64,000 nucleotides of DNA, taken from the IMG/VR virus record IMGVR_UViG_3300020190_004843, positions 62,001 to 126,000 of that record. One strand, given 5' to 3'. The notes below the pieces were generated by a model. The model worked only from the letters and a program-made list of their open reading frames with translations. It did not search any database and was not told the DNA's origin. This DNA is from a virus. Within the stretch, counting starts at the first letter, position 1; each line of letters opens with the position of its first letter. Both the position numbers and the translations under genes were made by a program. This document shows positions 53,013-61,592 of this stretch, one piece after another.

Positions 53013-53206
53013 AGTAGTTTTTTTTTAAATTTATTATTTATTTAATAAATTATCAATATTGATGCCGTCTTATTTGTGATGACAATTTGATTGTTTAAAA
53101 TTAATCAATAAGACAAATTGACAGAAAAAAAAATAATTAAAGACAATTTGTCAAAATAATTGTTTATGTCCAGATTTTGATACATCTTTGAAAAAAAATA
53201 TCAAAT
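53013..53206. promoter_or_regulatory. Divergent hsp20/clpC control region with three repeats
   Basis: GACAATTTGAT at 53081-53091, GACAAATTGAC at 53112-53122 and GACAATTTGTC at 53142-53152 are variants of one near-palindrome (GACAA..TTGTC), spaced 31 and 30 bp, about three helical turns each. An 8-bp inverted repeat, GTCTTATT and AATAAGAC, spans the first two. They lie nearer hsp20 but between both starts, as expected for operator sites of a shared regulator. No late-type octamer was seen. Confidence 0.45.
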
Positions 53207-55216
53207 ATGAATGATCTTATTGATGACGAAGAAAAAATGATGAGTAAGAAAAAACAGACCTCTGATAGTCTAACACCTGTATTAGATAATTTTAGTAGAG
53301 ACCTAATCAAATTGGCAGAACAGGGAAAACTGGATCCTGTTATCGGAAGGGATAAAGAAATTATGAGAATTGCTCAAATTCTATCCCGTAGAAAAAAAAA
53401 TAACCCAATAATTGTTGGTGAGCCTGGTTGTGGTAAAACTGCAATTGTAGAAGGTCTCGCTATGAAAATTTATAATGGTGAATGTCCGAAGAATTTGATT
53501 GACAAAAGAATTGTGAACCTCGATATCAACTCAATTGTTGCTGGCACAAAGTATCGTGGGCAATTCGAAGAAAGATTGAAGGTAATCATTGAAGAGCTTC
53601 AAGCTAATCCAAATGTGGTTGTTTTTATAGACGAAATCCACACTATTGTAGGTGCTGGTAACGCATCGGGTTCATTGGATGCATCTAACATCTTCAAACC
53701 TGCTCTTTCTCGTGGTGAGATTCAGTGTATTGGTGCGACAACTTTGGATGAGTACAGAACCAATTTTGAAAAAGACGGAGCACTTGAAAGAAGATTTCAA
53801 AAAATTACGGTGGAGGGTGCTACAAAAGAAGAAACATTACTTATTTTAAAAAACTCGAAAGACAAATACGAGTCTTTTCACAAAGTAATATATCCCGATG
53901 GAGTGTTAGAAGCTTGTGTTAAATTAGCTGACCGTTATATTACTGATCGTGAGTTTCCCGACAAAGCTTTCGACATTCTTGATGAAGTAGGTGCTCGAAC
54001 TCAACTTGAAATGAAAATTCCAGTGGCTATTGAGGAGTTGAAACAAAAGGCTTCTGAGATCAAACAACTCAAAATGGACGTTGTTAAAAAACAGAATTAC
54101 GAACAAGCTGCAGAACTACGTGACAAAGAAAGAAAGATTATTGTCAAACTTGAAGACGCTAAGAGAAAGTTTGAAGAAGAATTGTCTCAATCGAAAAAAG
54201 AAATTTCTTTGGAGTTGGTTTATGAAGTTGTTTCCTCAATGACTAAAATCCCTGTCTCAAAAATGTCAATTGACGATACTAAAGCTCTTGTCAATTTAGA
54301 TTCTGTTCTAAAAGACAGAGTCATCGGCCAAGACGCCGCAGTTCTAAAAATTGTAAAATCAATTCGCAGAAACAGACTTGGTATCAAAGATCCAAATCGG
54401 CCTATCGGTTCTTTCATTTTCTTGGGGTCTACAGGTGTAGGTAAAACACATTTGGCTAAACAACTCGCAAAAGAAATCTTCGGTACGGAGGACTCTCTAA
54501 TCCGTGTTGACATGAGCGAATATCAAGAAAAACATACAATCTCAAAATTAGTTGGTGCCCCCCCTGGTTACGTAGGTTACGATGAAGGTGGTCAACTCAC
54601 TGAACAAGTCAAGAACAAACCCTACTCCGTAATTCTTTTCGATGAGATTGAAAAAGCTCACAAGGACATCTTCTCAGTTCTTTTACAAATACTAGACGAT
54701 GGTCATGTCACTGATAGTTTAGGAAGAAAGATAAATTTTAGAAATACCTTAATCATCATGACCTCAAATTTAGGTGTGAAAAAACTACAAGATTTTGGAA
54801 CTGGTATTGGATTCAATTCTTCAAAATACGGTTCTGATGAGCAGAAAAAGGAAATTCTTATAAAAGAAATGAAAAATTTTTTCTCTCCTGAGTTTTTGAA
54901 CCGTGTTGATGATATTATCACATTCAACGCATTGAAAGAAGATGATATTAGAAAAATAACTGAGATTGAAATCAAGAAATTAATTGTTCGGCTCCATGAA
55001 ATGAACTACAAAATATCATACGATCAATCTTTAGTGGATTACATCTCCAAAGTTGGGTATGATGAACTCTATGGGGCGAGACCTCTAAAAAGAGCAATCC
55101 AAGACAAAGTAGAGGATTTGGTTTCCGAGGAGGTACTCAAAGGTAATGTAAAGGAAGGGACACAATACAAAGTTATCGTGGACTGTGAAGAAATAAAACT
55201 AAAGAAAGGAAAATAA
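53207..55216 (+). CDS. ClpC-like AAA+ unfoldase lacking the N-domain
   Basis: A double-AAA+ Clp/Hsp100 ATPase of 669 residues that unfolds proteins, often feeding ClpP. D1 has Walker A at 71-78 (GEPGCGKT), Walker B VVVFIDE at 137-143 and the pore [10 protein letters not shown]. The linker (about 280-330) holds a UVR-type motif ([16 protein letters not shown]), as in ClpC, not the long ClpB coiled coil. D2 has Walker A GSTGVGKT (407-414), the pore loop [13 protein letters not shown], Walker B VILFDE and a GIGF loop (533-536) like the ClpP-binding IGF/VGF tripeptide. The usual double N-domain is missing; the protein starts about 25 residues before D1. It would therefore not use normal N-domain adaptors. 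Neighbours: hsp20, peptidase, tmRNA. Confidence 0.88.
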   Translation: MNDLIDDEEKMMSKKKQTSDSLTPVLDNFSRDLIKLAEQGKLDPVIGRDKEIMRIAQILSRRKKNNPIIVGEPGCGKTAIVEGLAMKIYNGECPKNLIDKRIVNLDINSIVAGTKYRGQFEERLKVIIEELQANPNVVVFIDEIHTIVGAGNASGSLDASNIFKPALSRGEIQCIGATTLDEYRTNFEKDGALERRFQKITVEGATKEETLLILKNSKDKYESFHKVIYPDGVLEACVKLADRYITDREFPDKAFDILDEVGARTQLEMKIPVAIEELKQKASEIKQLKMDVVKKQNYEQAAELRDKERKIIVKLEDAKRKFEEELSQSKKEISLELVYEVVSSMTKIPVSKMSIDDTKALVNLDSVLKDRVIGQDAAVLKIVKSIRRNRLGIKDPNRPIGSFIFLGSTGVGKTHLAKQLAKEIFGTEDSLIRVDMSEYQEKHTISKLVGAPPGYVGYDEGGQLTEQVKNKPYSVILFDEIEKAHKDIFSVLLQILDDGHVTDSLGRKINFRNTLIIMTSNLGVKKLQDFGTGIGFNSSKYGSDEQKKEILIKEMKNFFSPEFLNRVDDIITFNALKEDDIRKITEIEIKKLIVRLHEMNYKISYDQSLVDYISKVGYDELYGARPLKRAIQDKVEDLVSEEVLKGNVKEGTQYKVIVDCEEIKLKKGK

Positions 55217-55244
55217 AAAAGGGGGTCTAAACCCCCTTTTTTTT
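55215..55244. terminator. Bidirectional terminator between clpC-like and peptidase genes
   Basis: AAAAAAGGGGGT pairs with ACCCCCTTTTTTTT around CTAA. It serves the plus-strand unfoldase and the convergent minus-strand peptidase gene, with T-tracts on both strands. Confidence 0.92.
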
Positions 55245-56082
55245 AATCCCATAATCTACCAATTTTTTGTGTGGGTACACTTTTCTTATAGTGTAACTTG
55301 TATCCTAAATTCTCAATCATTTTTCTACCCATATTGATTCCATTGAAAACATCTTCAACAACGACATATTCATTTTGTGAATGATAGTCGTAATAACCAA
55401 TAGAGAAATTGATACAAGAAAAATTGAATTTAGATCTAAGAGCCCATACGTCTGTATATGGGTGGGTCATATAATCCATGTCAGCATTTACCATACCTTC
55501 AGTCAATACTTGATCACACACTTTGAAAAATTCTGAATCTCTGTCAAACAGTTGTTGTCCAAAACATCTTTCTGTAATCATCCAATTTTCGGGTGCGTCA
55601 AATTGAATGACATACCCCACATCTTCGAAAAAACTATCATTAGCTTTTTGTGACCCGTGACAACCAGTTTCTTCAGAAGCGAAAAATCCTGCTTTGAGAA
55701 ATGGCATCTCTTTAAGTAAAGTTAAACAGGCAAAAACACCAGCTTTATTATCACCACCTATTCCAATCGGTAGACCCTGATTACTGTATGCTTTATAGGC
55801 TAATTTTATTTCTCCTTGTGCATTTGGAAGTTTTTCTTCACGAACATTGATTGTGTCTATGTTATGTACTGTGTCAGTGTGAGCAACAACACAAGGGTAA
55901 TAAAATCCTTTAGGAACCTCACCTGTTTTTTTTGTAACGTAAACGTTGTGACTTTTATCTACTTGGTAATCTAAACCCTCCTTTTTACACCAATTGATGA
56001 GATATTTGACCATCTCACCTTCTTGATAGGTTTTGGTTGGGACACTCAAGACAGATTTTAATAACTGTAAATCTTGATTCAT
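55243..56082 (-). CDS. M20-type metallopeptidase, short form (279 aa)
   Basis: A di-zinc exopeptidase. All metal and catalytic residues are visible: VAHTDTVH with His68 and Asp70, GGDNKAGVFACL with the bridging Asp111, ASEETGCHGS with Glu137/Glu138, FDAPENW with Asp162 and DYHSQNEYV with His234. The order and spacing are those of the M20 family (PepT, PepD, carboxypeptidase G2 relatives). Length is about 120 residues short of PepT, apparently because the dimerisation lid is reduced. It could be a di- or tripeptidase or a Gly-X-type exopeptidase finishing peptide breakdown. It is convergent with the unfoldase gene. Active-site intactness argues for a working enzyme. Confidence 0.8.
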   Translation of the reverse strand: MNQDLQLLKSVLSVPTKTYQEGEMVKYLINWCKKEGLDYQVDKSHNVYVTKKTGEVPKGFYYPCVVAHTDTVHNIDTINVREEKLPNAQGEIKLAYKAYSNQGLPIGIGGDNKAGVFACLTLLKEMPFLKAGFFASEETGCHGSQKANDSFFEDVGYVIQFDAPENWMITERCFGQQLFDRDSEFFKVCDQVLTEGMVNADMDYMTHPYTDVWALRSKFNFSCINFSIGYYDYHSQNEYVVVEDVFNGINMGRKMIENLGYKLHYKKSVPTQKIGRLWD

Positions 56083-56115
56083 TAGTAAAAATTTACTACA
56101 AAGGTAGGTAAAGTT

Positions 56116-57159
56116 TTACACATCACCAAAAGGTGAACCAAATAATTCTGGTTGATAGAGTAATTTGTAAAAATTCTCCTCAGAAACTTTTCTTGATATT
56201 GATTTCAAACCCTTTCTTAGAATCACTTCAATTTTCATATCATCTTTATCAAAGTCCTTAATTCTAAATGTTGCCCCTTTTAAATTGGGTAATTCATATA
56301 CAACACCAACCTTGAACTTCTTGGTAATTCTATCGTAAAGTTGTACAAACTCAATTATCCTGTCATCTTCCTCAACTCTATCTTTCATTTTATCAATCTG
56401 CCATGAAGCTTCTCTGTTAAAACTCTCTTTGTCAAAATTTGAATTGTAAGCCCATTCGTAACTCTCTTCAGACCAATTCCATCCGTGGTCCTCATCGTCA
56501 AAAATCGATTCGAATAAATCTTTGAAATTCAACCATATCTTACCATTTTTCACGTATAACATTATCAATTGGCCAACTGTGGTAGAAATTGTATCCCAAC
56601 TACGAACAACCTTGAATTCGTTTTTTTCCAAGACTTCAGATAACTCTTCATCAATTACACTTTTTGCTTTTTCTGCTGCCGATCTTTCGATTTCCGAGCT
56701 GTAATCACCAACTATATTGGTCGTTTCTCTTGTGAATACCTTCATCATTATTTCTGCAGCTCTTTTATTTGTCGGTTCCTCAGAGCCGAGCTCTTCGTAG
56801 TTAAATGCGGGATCAACATTTTTCAAAATGTATATTAGTGTATCGAGATTTTCATCGGATAGAACATTAAAAATATTATACCCTTCTAAGAAATCATTAA
56901 TAACTTGAGACTCATCCAAAAAACCCCAATTTTGATTTGGTGAGAAAATATTGTTCACGAAGTAGATATCGTCATGTGAAACTCCCAATCTTTTCAAAAG
57001 ATCATCGTCCCTTTGAAACTCGAATTGTATTTCAGTCAGTCCCTTAACTGAATTTTCAACAACTCTGTACACCATAGGATCGGCTCTTTCAATATCGTAC
57101 TTATCTGCCTGTCCTCTGACGTATTTCCTTAATGTTTGAAATAATTCACTTGATGCCAA
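56116..57159 (-). CDS. Hypothetical acidic protein (347 aa)
   Basis: Start taken at the TTG at 57159 (MASSELFQTLRKYVRGQAD), which lies 14 nt after a late-type octamer; the only alternatives in frame upstream are ATT or ATC codons. The protein is acidic and largely helical, with a Trp/Glu-rich centre (DEDHGWNWSEESYEWAYNSN) and a C-terminal strand-rich region (VGVVYELPNLKGATFRIKDF). Not recognised. It divides tmRNA (divergent) from the peptidase gene and could be a virion protein expressed late. Confidence 0.55.
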   Translation of the reverse strand: MASSELFQTLRKYVRGQADKYDIERADPMVYRVVENSVKGLTEIQFEFQRDDDLLKRLGVSHDDIYFVNNIFSPNQNWGFLDESQVINDFLEGYNIFNVLSDENLDTLIYILKNVDPAFNYEELGSEEPTNKRAAEIMMKVFTRETTNIVGDYSSEIERSAAEKAKSVIDEELSEVLEKNEFKVVRSWDTISTTVGQLIMLYVKNGKIWLNFKDLFESIFDDEDHGWNWSEESYEWAYNSNFDKESFNREASWQIDKMKDRVEEDDRIIEFVQLYDRITKKFKVGVVYELPNLKGATFRIKDFDKDDMKIEVILRKGLKSISRKVSEENFYKLLYQPELFGSPFGDV

Positions 57160-57173
57160 AACAATGATTTTAT

Positions 57174-57181
57174 TATAAATA
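57174..57181 (-). promoter_or_regulatory. Late-promoter-like TATTTATA
   Basis: Minus-strand octamer 14 nt before the TTG start at 57159, in the gap shared with the divergent tmRNA. Confidence 0.55.
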
Positions 57182-57190
57182 TAAATTTCG

Positions 57191-57222
57191 TTTGGATTAG
57201 AAACTATTTATTCTTACCTTTA
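57191..57222 (+). promoter_or_regulatory. Bacteroidota -33/-7 promoter for tmRNA
   Basis: TTTG at 57191-57194 and TACCTTTA at 57215-57222 (one mismatch to TAnnTTTG) are 20 bp apart, the spacing of the Bacteroidota primary-sigma promoter. Transcription would begin near 57228, about 15 nt before the mature tmRNA end at 57243. Confidence 0.6.
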
Positions 57223-57242
57223 AAAAAGTTATTTGAAATTAT

Positions 57243-57662
57243 GGGGATGAATGGAATTGATTGGTGTGTGTAGTTATAAGTGGCACGTAGGAGCTGAATT
57301 AACTCCTTAAAAACTAATTTGAAACGTAAATGGCGAAACTTTCGCTAAACTTTCTGCTATCGGTCTTATCCGTGAGGAAAGTGTTGTTGCAGCTTAATAG
57401 TTGAGAACAACGTCGGGTCGGCAAGGACATATAACCTAGGAACAGAAGTCCATGAGGTCTGACAAATACCACGTGATTAAGTTCAGAAAATTTGTCAGGA
57501 GGTGTTTTCGGTTCAATCCGACTTAATAGGAACCGACCACATTTGTAAGTTTTGATGGAAAAATAAGAACTTTCTATTTGTTGATTGAGAACCAATCAAA
57601 TAAACGTGTAGTCACTTATAGGTATCGCAAACAAGACGCGGGTTCGAATCCCGCCATCTCCA
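57243..57662 (+). ncRNA. ssrA: Transfer-messenger RNA (tmRNA) with a 21-codon tag
   Basis: Rescues stalled ribosomes by acting as alanyl-tRNA and then as mRNA for a degradation tag. The 5' end GGGGATG (57243-57249) pairs with CATCTCC (57655-57661), including the G3:U70 pair that AlaRS reads; discriminator A57662; CCA is not encoded. The T-arm is GCGGG-TTCGAAT-CCCGC. TATAAGTG near 57275 pairs with CACTTATA near 57612 (P2), and AGGAG with CTCCT forms PK1. The resume codon is GGC at 57332; the frame reads GETFAKLSAI...EESVVAA for 21 codons, then TAA TAG (57395-57400). Bacteroidota tags are usually about 9 residues (GENNYALAA type), so the tag is over twice the normal length. The VAA end still suits ClpXP-type recognition. 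Confidence 0.92.
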
Positions 57663-57827
57663 CAAAAAAATTTTCAATGTTTATCAGAGTGTTATATTCT
57701 GTTAAACATTTCTTAACATAGATGTTTGACAACTTGGAGGATTAAGGTTATACTTATTGGAGTATTGAATAGGAGAGATAGTTTGTGAAACATTATTTTT
57801 ACCAATCCCATATAGAAATTAAACAAG

Positions 57828-57856
57828 TCCCGTTGACCTCGTGTCGCGGGATTTCT
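57828..57856 (+). terminator. Probable terminator downstream of tmRNA
   Basis: TCCCG at 57828-57832 pairs with CGGGA at 57847-57851, followed by TTTCTT. It is in the 223-bp gap between tmRNA and the TonB receptor, which otherwise shows no ORF of note, and would end the tmRNA transcript about 190 nt after its mature end. Confidence 0.5.
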
Positions 57857-57864
57857 TATTTATA
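57857..57864 (+). promoter_or_regulatory. Late-promoter-like TATTTATA
   Basis: Exact octamer directly after the probable terminator and 21 nt before the TonB receptor ATG at 57886. It suggests phage control of a host-like gene. Confidence 0.5.
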
Positions 57865-57885
57865 AACCAATAAACAAAAAAAAAC

Positions 57886-60800
57886 ATGAAAAAAACAATC
57901 ATGATGTCACTTTTATCCTTGTTCGTGACTCTCACATCTTTCGGGCAAATCACAACTTCTGCCCTGTCTGGTGTGGTGAAAAATGAAAAAGGAGATGCTT
58001 TAGTGGGAGCGTCAGTACACGTAGTTCACCAACCAACTGGTTCTGAATATCGTGCTACTACAAACAAAGTGGGTATCTTCACCCTTCCTGCTGTGCGTCC
58101 TGGTGGTCCTTATGTGGTTCACGTCTCGAACGTGGGTTATAAAAAGGAAGAACTTATCGATATCAACACAAACCTTGGTATTACAACTACCTTGAATATT
58201 GTGTTGATTGAAGATGCTAAGGTCTTGTCCGAAGTAGTTGTTAGTACAAACAGAAACAACGTTTTCAGTAAGGACAGAACAGGTTCGTCTCAGCAGTTTG
58301 GTAGAAGGGAACTTACTTCTGTTCCCATCACTGGTGCGAGAACAATTGACGGAATCACAAAGTACAACCCGATGGGTGACGGTCGTTCATTCGGAGCTGC
58401 TGATAGCAGACTGAACAATTTCACTATTGACGGTTCTCAGTTCAACAATGGCTTCGGTCTTGGTTCTTCAGCTCAGGCTGGTGGTAGAACCGGTTCGACT
58501 GCAATCTCTTTGGATGCGATTGACCAACTTCAAATCAACGTAGCTCCATTTGACATTCGTCAGAGTGGTTTTGTTGGTGCGGGTATCAACGCTGTAACAA
58601 GAAGTGGTACTAACAAAGTTGAAGGTTCTTATTATCAGTTCAACAGAGACAACCAACGTTATGTTGGTAACAACGCAAAAGGAACGACTGTAACAGCTTC
58701 CAAGTTCGAAGAAACAACAAGAGGTTTTAGATTGGGTGCTCCAATTATCAAAAACAAATTATTCATTTTTGGTAACTACGAAACACTAGAAAAAACTGAA
58801 CCTGGTACAACTTGGATTTCACAAGGTTCACCTTTGGCTGGTTCTCAAATCTCAAGAGTTTTGTATTCTGATATGAAAACTCTTTCAGATTTTATGAGAA
58901 CAAATTTTAATTATGAGACGGGTCCTTGGGAAGGGTACAACAACTCAAATAAGTCTGAGAAATTTCTCGTGAGAGCAGATTGGAACATCAACGACAAACA
59001 CAAATTGACAGCTCGTTATGTGTGGCACAACTCTGATGCGGAAATCAACATTTCCAATTCTCAGTCAGCAGGTGCTGGTAACAGAACCACACAATTTAAC
59101 GCGATGTCTTTCAAGAATAGTGGTTATATCATAATGGATAACACACGTTCAAGTGTCTTGGAGTTGAATTCAAAGTTCTCCAACACTGTTCACAACAATT
59201 TGATTGTTGGTTATGACAAACAAATTGAAAATAGAGCATATTTGGCAAAGATGTTTCCAACTATTGACATAATGAACGGTACCGCGACCTACACTTCGGT
59301 AGGTTTCGACCCATTCACACCAAGTAACAAGTTGGATTACAACACTTTCCACATTACAAATAACTTGACCAAGTTTATGGACAAGCATACATTTGTGGCT
59401 GGTGTAAATTTTGAAAAATATCGTTCTAATAACTTATTCTATCCCGCTTCAAACGGTGTGTATATCTTCAATTCTCTTGCAGATTTTTACACAGCTGCTA
59501 ATCAATCATTAGCAAACGGTGGTAGACCTTCAACTCTTGCTCCTGCAAGATTCCAACTTCGCTATTCAGCACTTCCTGGTGGAATCGAACCATTGCAAGT
59601 TTTGAAAACATCTCGACTTGACCTTTATGTTCAGGATGAGTATCAGTACAACGCTAACTTGAAACTTACTGGTGGTTTGAGAGTAGCTGTTATTGGGTTC
59701 GAAAACACAGCACTCGAAAACAAAGCTGTTACAGCAATGACTTTCGCTGGTGGTGAGAAATTCAATACAAGTGTATTACCAAAAACTCAGGTTCTTTTCG
59801 AACCAAGATTTGGTTTTAACTACAATCACAAAGGTCAGAATGATTTACAAGTAAGAGGTGGTTCAGGTGTATTCACAGGAAGACCTCCTTATGTATTTGT
59901 ATCTAATCAAGTGGGTAATAATGGTGTTTTGACAGGATTTATTGATGTATCAGGTCCGGCAGCTGCAAACTACGGTTTCACAGCTAACCCTAACCAATAC
60001 TTTATCCCCTCTACACCAACGCTTCCTTCTACTTTTGACTTAGCTTTTACTGATCCTAACTACAAGTTCCCTCAAGTATGGAAATCCAACCTTGCTGCAG
60101 ACAAGAAGTTACCATACGGATTTATTGGAACCGTAGAACTTATGTACAACAGATTTGTAAACGCTGTTCATTACTACAATGCTAACTTGGATGTTCCTGT
60201 GGGAGTATTCAATGGTCCTGACAAAAGACCCGTATTCGCAAGAAACGATGCTGGCGTAAGAGTAAATGACAACGTATCAATGGGTGCAGTTTTAACAAAC
60301 AGAAACGGAGCGTTTAACACATCCGCAACTGTGGAGTTAAAATACCCTGTACAGAAAGGTCTTTGGGGTTCACTCGCTTGGACTACATCACTTTCAAAAG
60401 ATTACATGAGTGCTGGTTCAATTGCTTCTGGTTCTTGGCAGTCAGCAAGAGCTATCAACGGAAACAATGACCTTCCTTTAGCTTTCTCTGATAACTGGAT
60501 TCCTAACAGAGTTGTTGGTCTTCTTGGTTATAAATTGGAGAATGGTGCAAAGAAAGGCGCTGGCGCTACAACAATCACATTAGGTTATGTAGGACAACAA
60601 GGTAACCCATTCAGCTACTTCGTAGCGGGTGACCTAAACGGTGATAGAGTAAATAACAATGAACTTATCTTTGTTCCAAACAAAGCTACGGACATCAAAT
60701 TTGCTCCATTCACATCAGGTGGTGTATCGTTCACTGAAGCTCAACAACAAGCTGCATTTGACGCATACATCGACCAAGACAAGTATCTCTCTACAAGAAG

Positions 60801-61173
60801 AGGTCAATACGCTGAGAGAAACGCTCTCACAATCCCAATTTTACAAAGATTTGATATCTCTGTACAACAAGATTTCTTTATTGACATCAAAGGTAGCAGA
60901 AATACATTCCAACTCAGATTGGATATCTTAAACTTCGGAAATATGTTAAACAAAGATTGGGGCGTATCTCAAAGAGCTACAAACCCTGCAATCCTTAGCT
61001 ATTCATCAACTAACACAGCTGGTGAACCTGTCTATAGATTGTCAACTCAACCAATCCTCAACGCAAACGGTACAACTTCTGTAGGTCTCATAAGAGACAC
61101 ATATCAGTGGAATACTTCAGTGTTTGATGTATGGCAAGGTCAACTCGGTTTAAGATATATCTTCGGAAGATAA
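57886..61173 (+). CDS. Oar-like TonB-dependent outer-membrane receptor
   Basis: A complete 1095-residue Bacteroidota-type TonB-dependent receptor. Residues 1-21 are a signal peptide (MKKTIMMSLLSLFVTLTSFGQ); residues about 25-105 a carboxypeptidase-regulatory-like domain (LSGVVKNEKGDALVGASVHV); a TonB-box-like LSEVVVSTNR follows at about 116-125; then the plug with SRLNNFTIDGSQFNN and a 22-strand barrel ending in LGLRYIFGR with a terminal aromatic pattern. It matches the Oar-like (OmpA-related, Cna-B/carboxypeptidase-containing) class in length and plan. Codon use is visibly richer in C-ending codons than its neighbours, suggesting recent gain from a host. It is not a virion protein by signal; it could alter the infected cell surface, block superinfection or import nutrients. 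Confidence 0.88.
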   Translation: MKKTIMMSLLSLFVTLTSFGQITTSALSGVVKNEKGDALVGASVHVVHQPTGSEYRATTNKVGIFTLPAVRPGGPYVVHVSNVGYKKEELIDINTNLGITTTLNIVLIEDAKVLSEVVVSTNRNNVFSKDRTGSSQQFGRRELTSVPITGARTIDGITKYNPMGDGRSFGAADSRLNNFTIDGSQFNNGFGLGSSAQAGGRTGSTAISLDAIDQLQINVAPFDIRQSGFVGAGINAVTRSGTNKVEGSYYQFNRDNQRYVGNNAKGTTVTASKFEETTRGFRLGAPIIKNKLFIFGNYETLEKTEPGTTWISQGSPLAGSQISRVLYSDMKTLSDFMRTNFNYETGPWEGYNNSNKSEKFLVRADWNINDKHKLTARYVWHNSDAEINISNSQSAGAGNRTTQFNAMSFKNSGYIIMDNTRSSVLELNSKFSNTVHNNLIVGYDKQIENRAYLAKMFPTIDIMNGTATYTSVGFDPFTPSNKLDYNTFHITNNLTKFMDKHTFVAGVNFEKYRSNNLFYPASNGVYIFNSLADFYTAANQSLANGGRPSTLAPARFQLRYSALPGGIEPLQVLKTSRLDLYVQDEYQYNANLKLTGGLRVAVIGFENTALENKAVTAMTFAGGEKFNTSVLPKTQVLFEPRFGFNYNHKGQNDLQVRGGSGVFTGRPPYVFVSNQVGNNGVLTGFIDVSGPAAANYGFTANPNQYFIPSTPTLPSTFDLAFTDPNYKFPQVWKSNLAADKKLPYGFIGTVELMYNRFVNAVHYYNANLDVPVGVFNGPDKRPVFARNDAGVRVNDNVSMGAVLTNRNGAFNTSATVELKYPVQKGLWGSLAWTTSLSKDYMSAGSIASGSWQSARAINGNNDLPLAFSDNWIPNRVVGLLGYKLENGAKKGAGATTITLGYVGQQGNPFSYFVAGDLNGDRVNNNELIFVPNKATDIKFAPFTSGGVSFTEAQQQAAFDAYIDQDKYLSTRRGQYAERNALTIPILQRFDISVQQDFFIDIKGSRNTFQLRLDILNFGNMLNKDWGVSQRATNPAILSYSSTNTAGEPVYRLSTQPILNANGTTSVGLIRDTYQWNTSVFDVWQGQLGLRYIFGR

Positions 61174-61186
61174 TATCTTTTTGAAT

Positions 61187-61194
61187 TATTTATA
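61187..61194 (+). promoter_or_regulatory. Orphan TATTTATA before a terminator
   Basis: Exact octamer between the receptor stop and its terminator hairpin, with no gene directly downstream. It may be coincidental or make a very short RNA. Confidence 0.3.
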
Positions 61195-61196
61195 GA

Positions 61197-61224
61197 ACCC
61201 TCACCCTAAAGGTGGGGGTTTTTT
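61197..61224 (+). terminator. Rho-independent terminator after the TonB receptor
   Basis: ACCCTCACC pairs with GGTGGGGGT around TAAA, followed by six T. A strong hairpin with one G:U pair. Confidence 0.9.
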
Positions 61225-61282
61225 AGTAACAAATAATAATGAAAATATGTTACGAACAATCACAGAATTTATTATCTCAAAT

Positions 61283-61304
61283 AAACCCCATAAGGGGTTT
61301 TTTT
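61283..61304 (+). terminator. Second terminator upstream of the acidic protein gene
   Basis: AAACCCC ATAA GGGGTTT, then more T. It lies about 60 bp after the first terminator and before the next promoter, so the two bound a short interval with no gene. Confidence 0.8.
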
Positions 61305-61319
61305 GTAACAATAATTTCC

Positions 61320-61327
61320 TATATTTG
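61320..61327 (+). promoter_or_regulatory. Bacteroidota -7 box TATATTTG
   Basis: Exact TAnnTTTG match 16 nt before the ATG at 61344. A TTTG lies 14 bp upstream, closer than the usual 19-21, so only the -7 box is convincing. Confidence 0.5.
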
Positions 61328-61343
61328 TGACAAAACTACTACC

Positions 61344-61559
61344 ATGTTTATCGACTACGAATCACCAAAGACAACCTCTAAAACTGTATGGTTCAACGGT
61401 GAAACCGAAAAAGGAAAAAAATTTACAATTGTTGCTAATTGGGACGAATGGGATGATTGGACAGCAGATTCATCCGATCTTATGTGGGATGGAGAAGAGG
61501 GAACTGAAGAAGAGTGTCAAGAAATAATTCATGAGTTCCTCAACGAAATAAATGGTTAA
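61344..61559 (+). CDS. Small acidic protein (71 aa)
   Basis: Start at ATG 61344 (MFIDYESPKTTSKTVWFNGE); a longer frame would cross the terminator and the promoter box. Very acidic and Trp-rich (NWDEWDDWTADSSDLMWDGEEG), with a helical end (ECQEIIHEFLNEI). Such small acidic phage proteins often bind host enzymes or mimic DNA; no family is recognised. It is framed by its own promoter and terminator, so it is a stand-alone, probably early gene. Confidence 0.65.
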   Translation: MFIDYESPKTTSKTVWFNGETEKGKKFTIVANWDEWDDWTADSSDLMWDGEEGTEEECQEIIHEFLNEING

Positions 61560-61562
61560 CCC

Positions 61563-61586
61563 AAACCCTCATACGAGGGTTTTTTT
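61563..61586 (+). terminator. Rho-independent terminator after the acidic protein gene
   Basis: AAACCCTC ATAC GAGGGTTT with seven T in all. It begins 3 nt after the stop. Confidence 0.9.
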
Positions 61587-61592
61587 CAAAAT

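Noticed and set aside
57886-61173. Window end as host chromosome from a misassembly
   Set aside because: tmRNA, tRNA, late-type octamers at 57857 and 62053 and the phage-type protein at 62065 flank the receptor, so phage context continues on both sides. Read mapping is still desirable.
61239-61343. Longer N-terminus for the acidic protein at 61344
   Set aside because: It would pass through a terminator and the TATATTTG box; the shorter start fits the regulatory sites.
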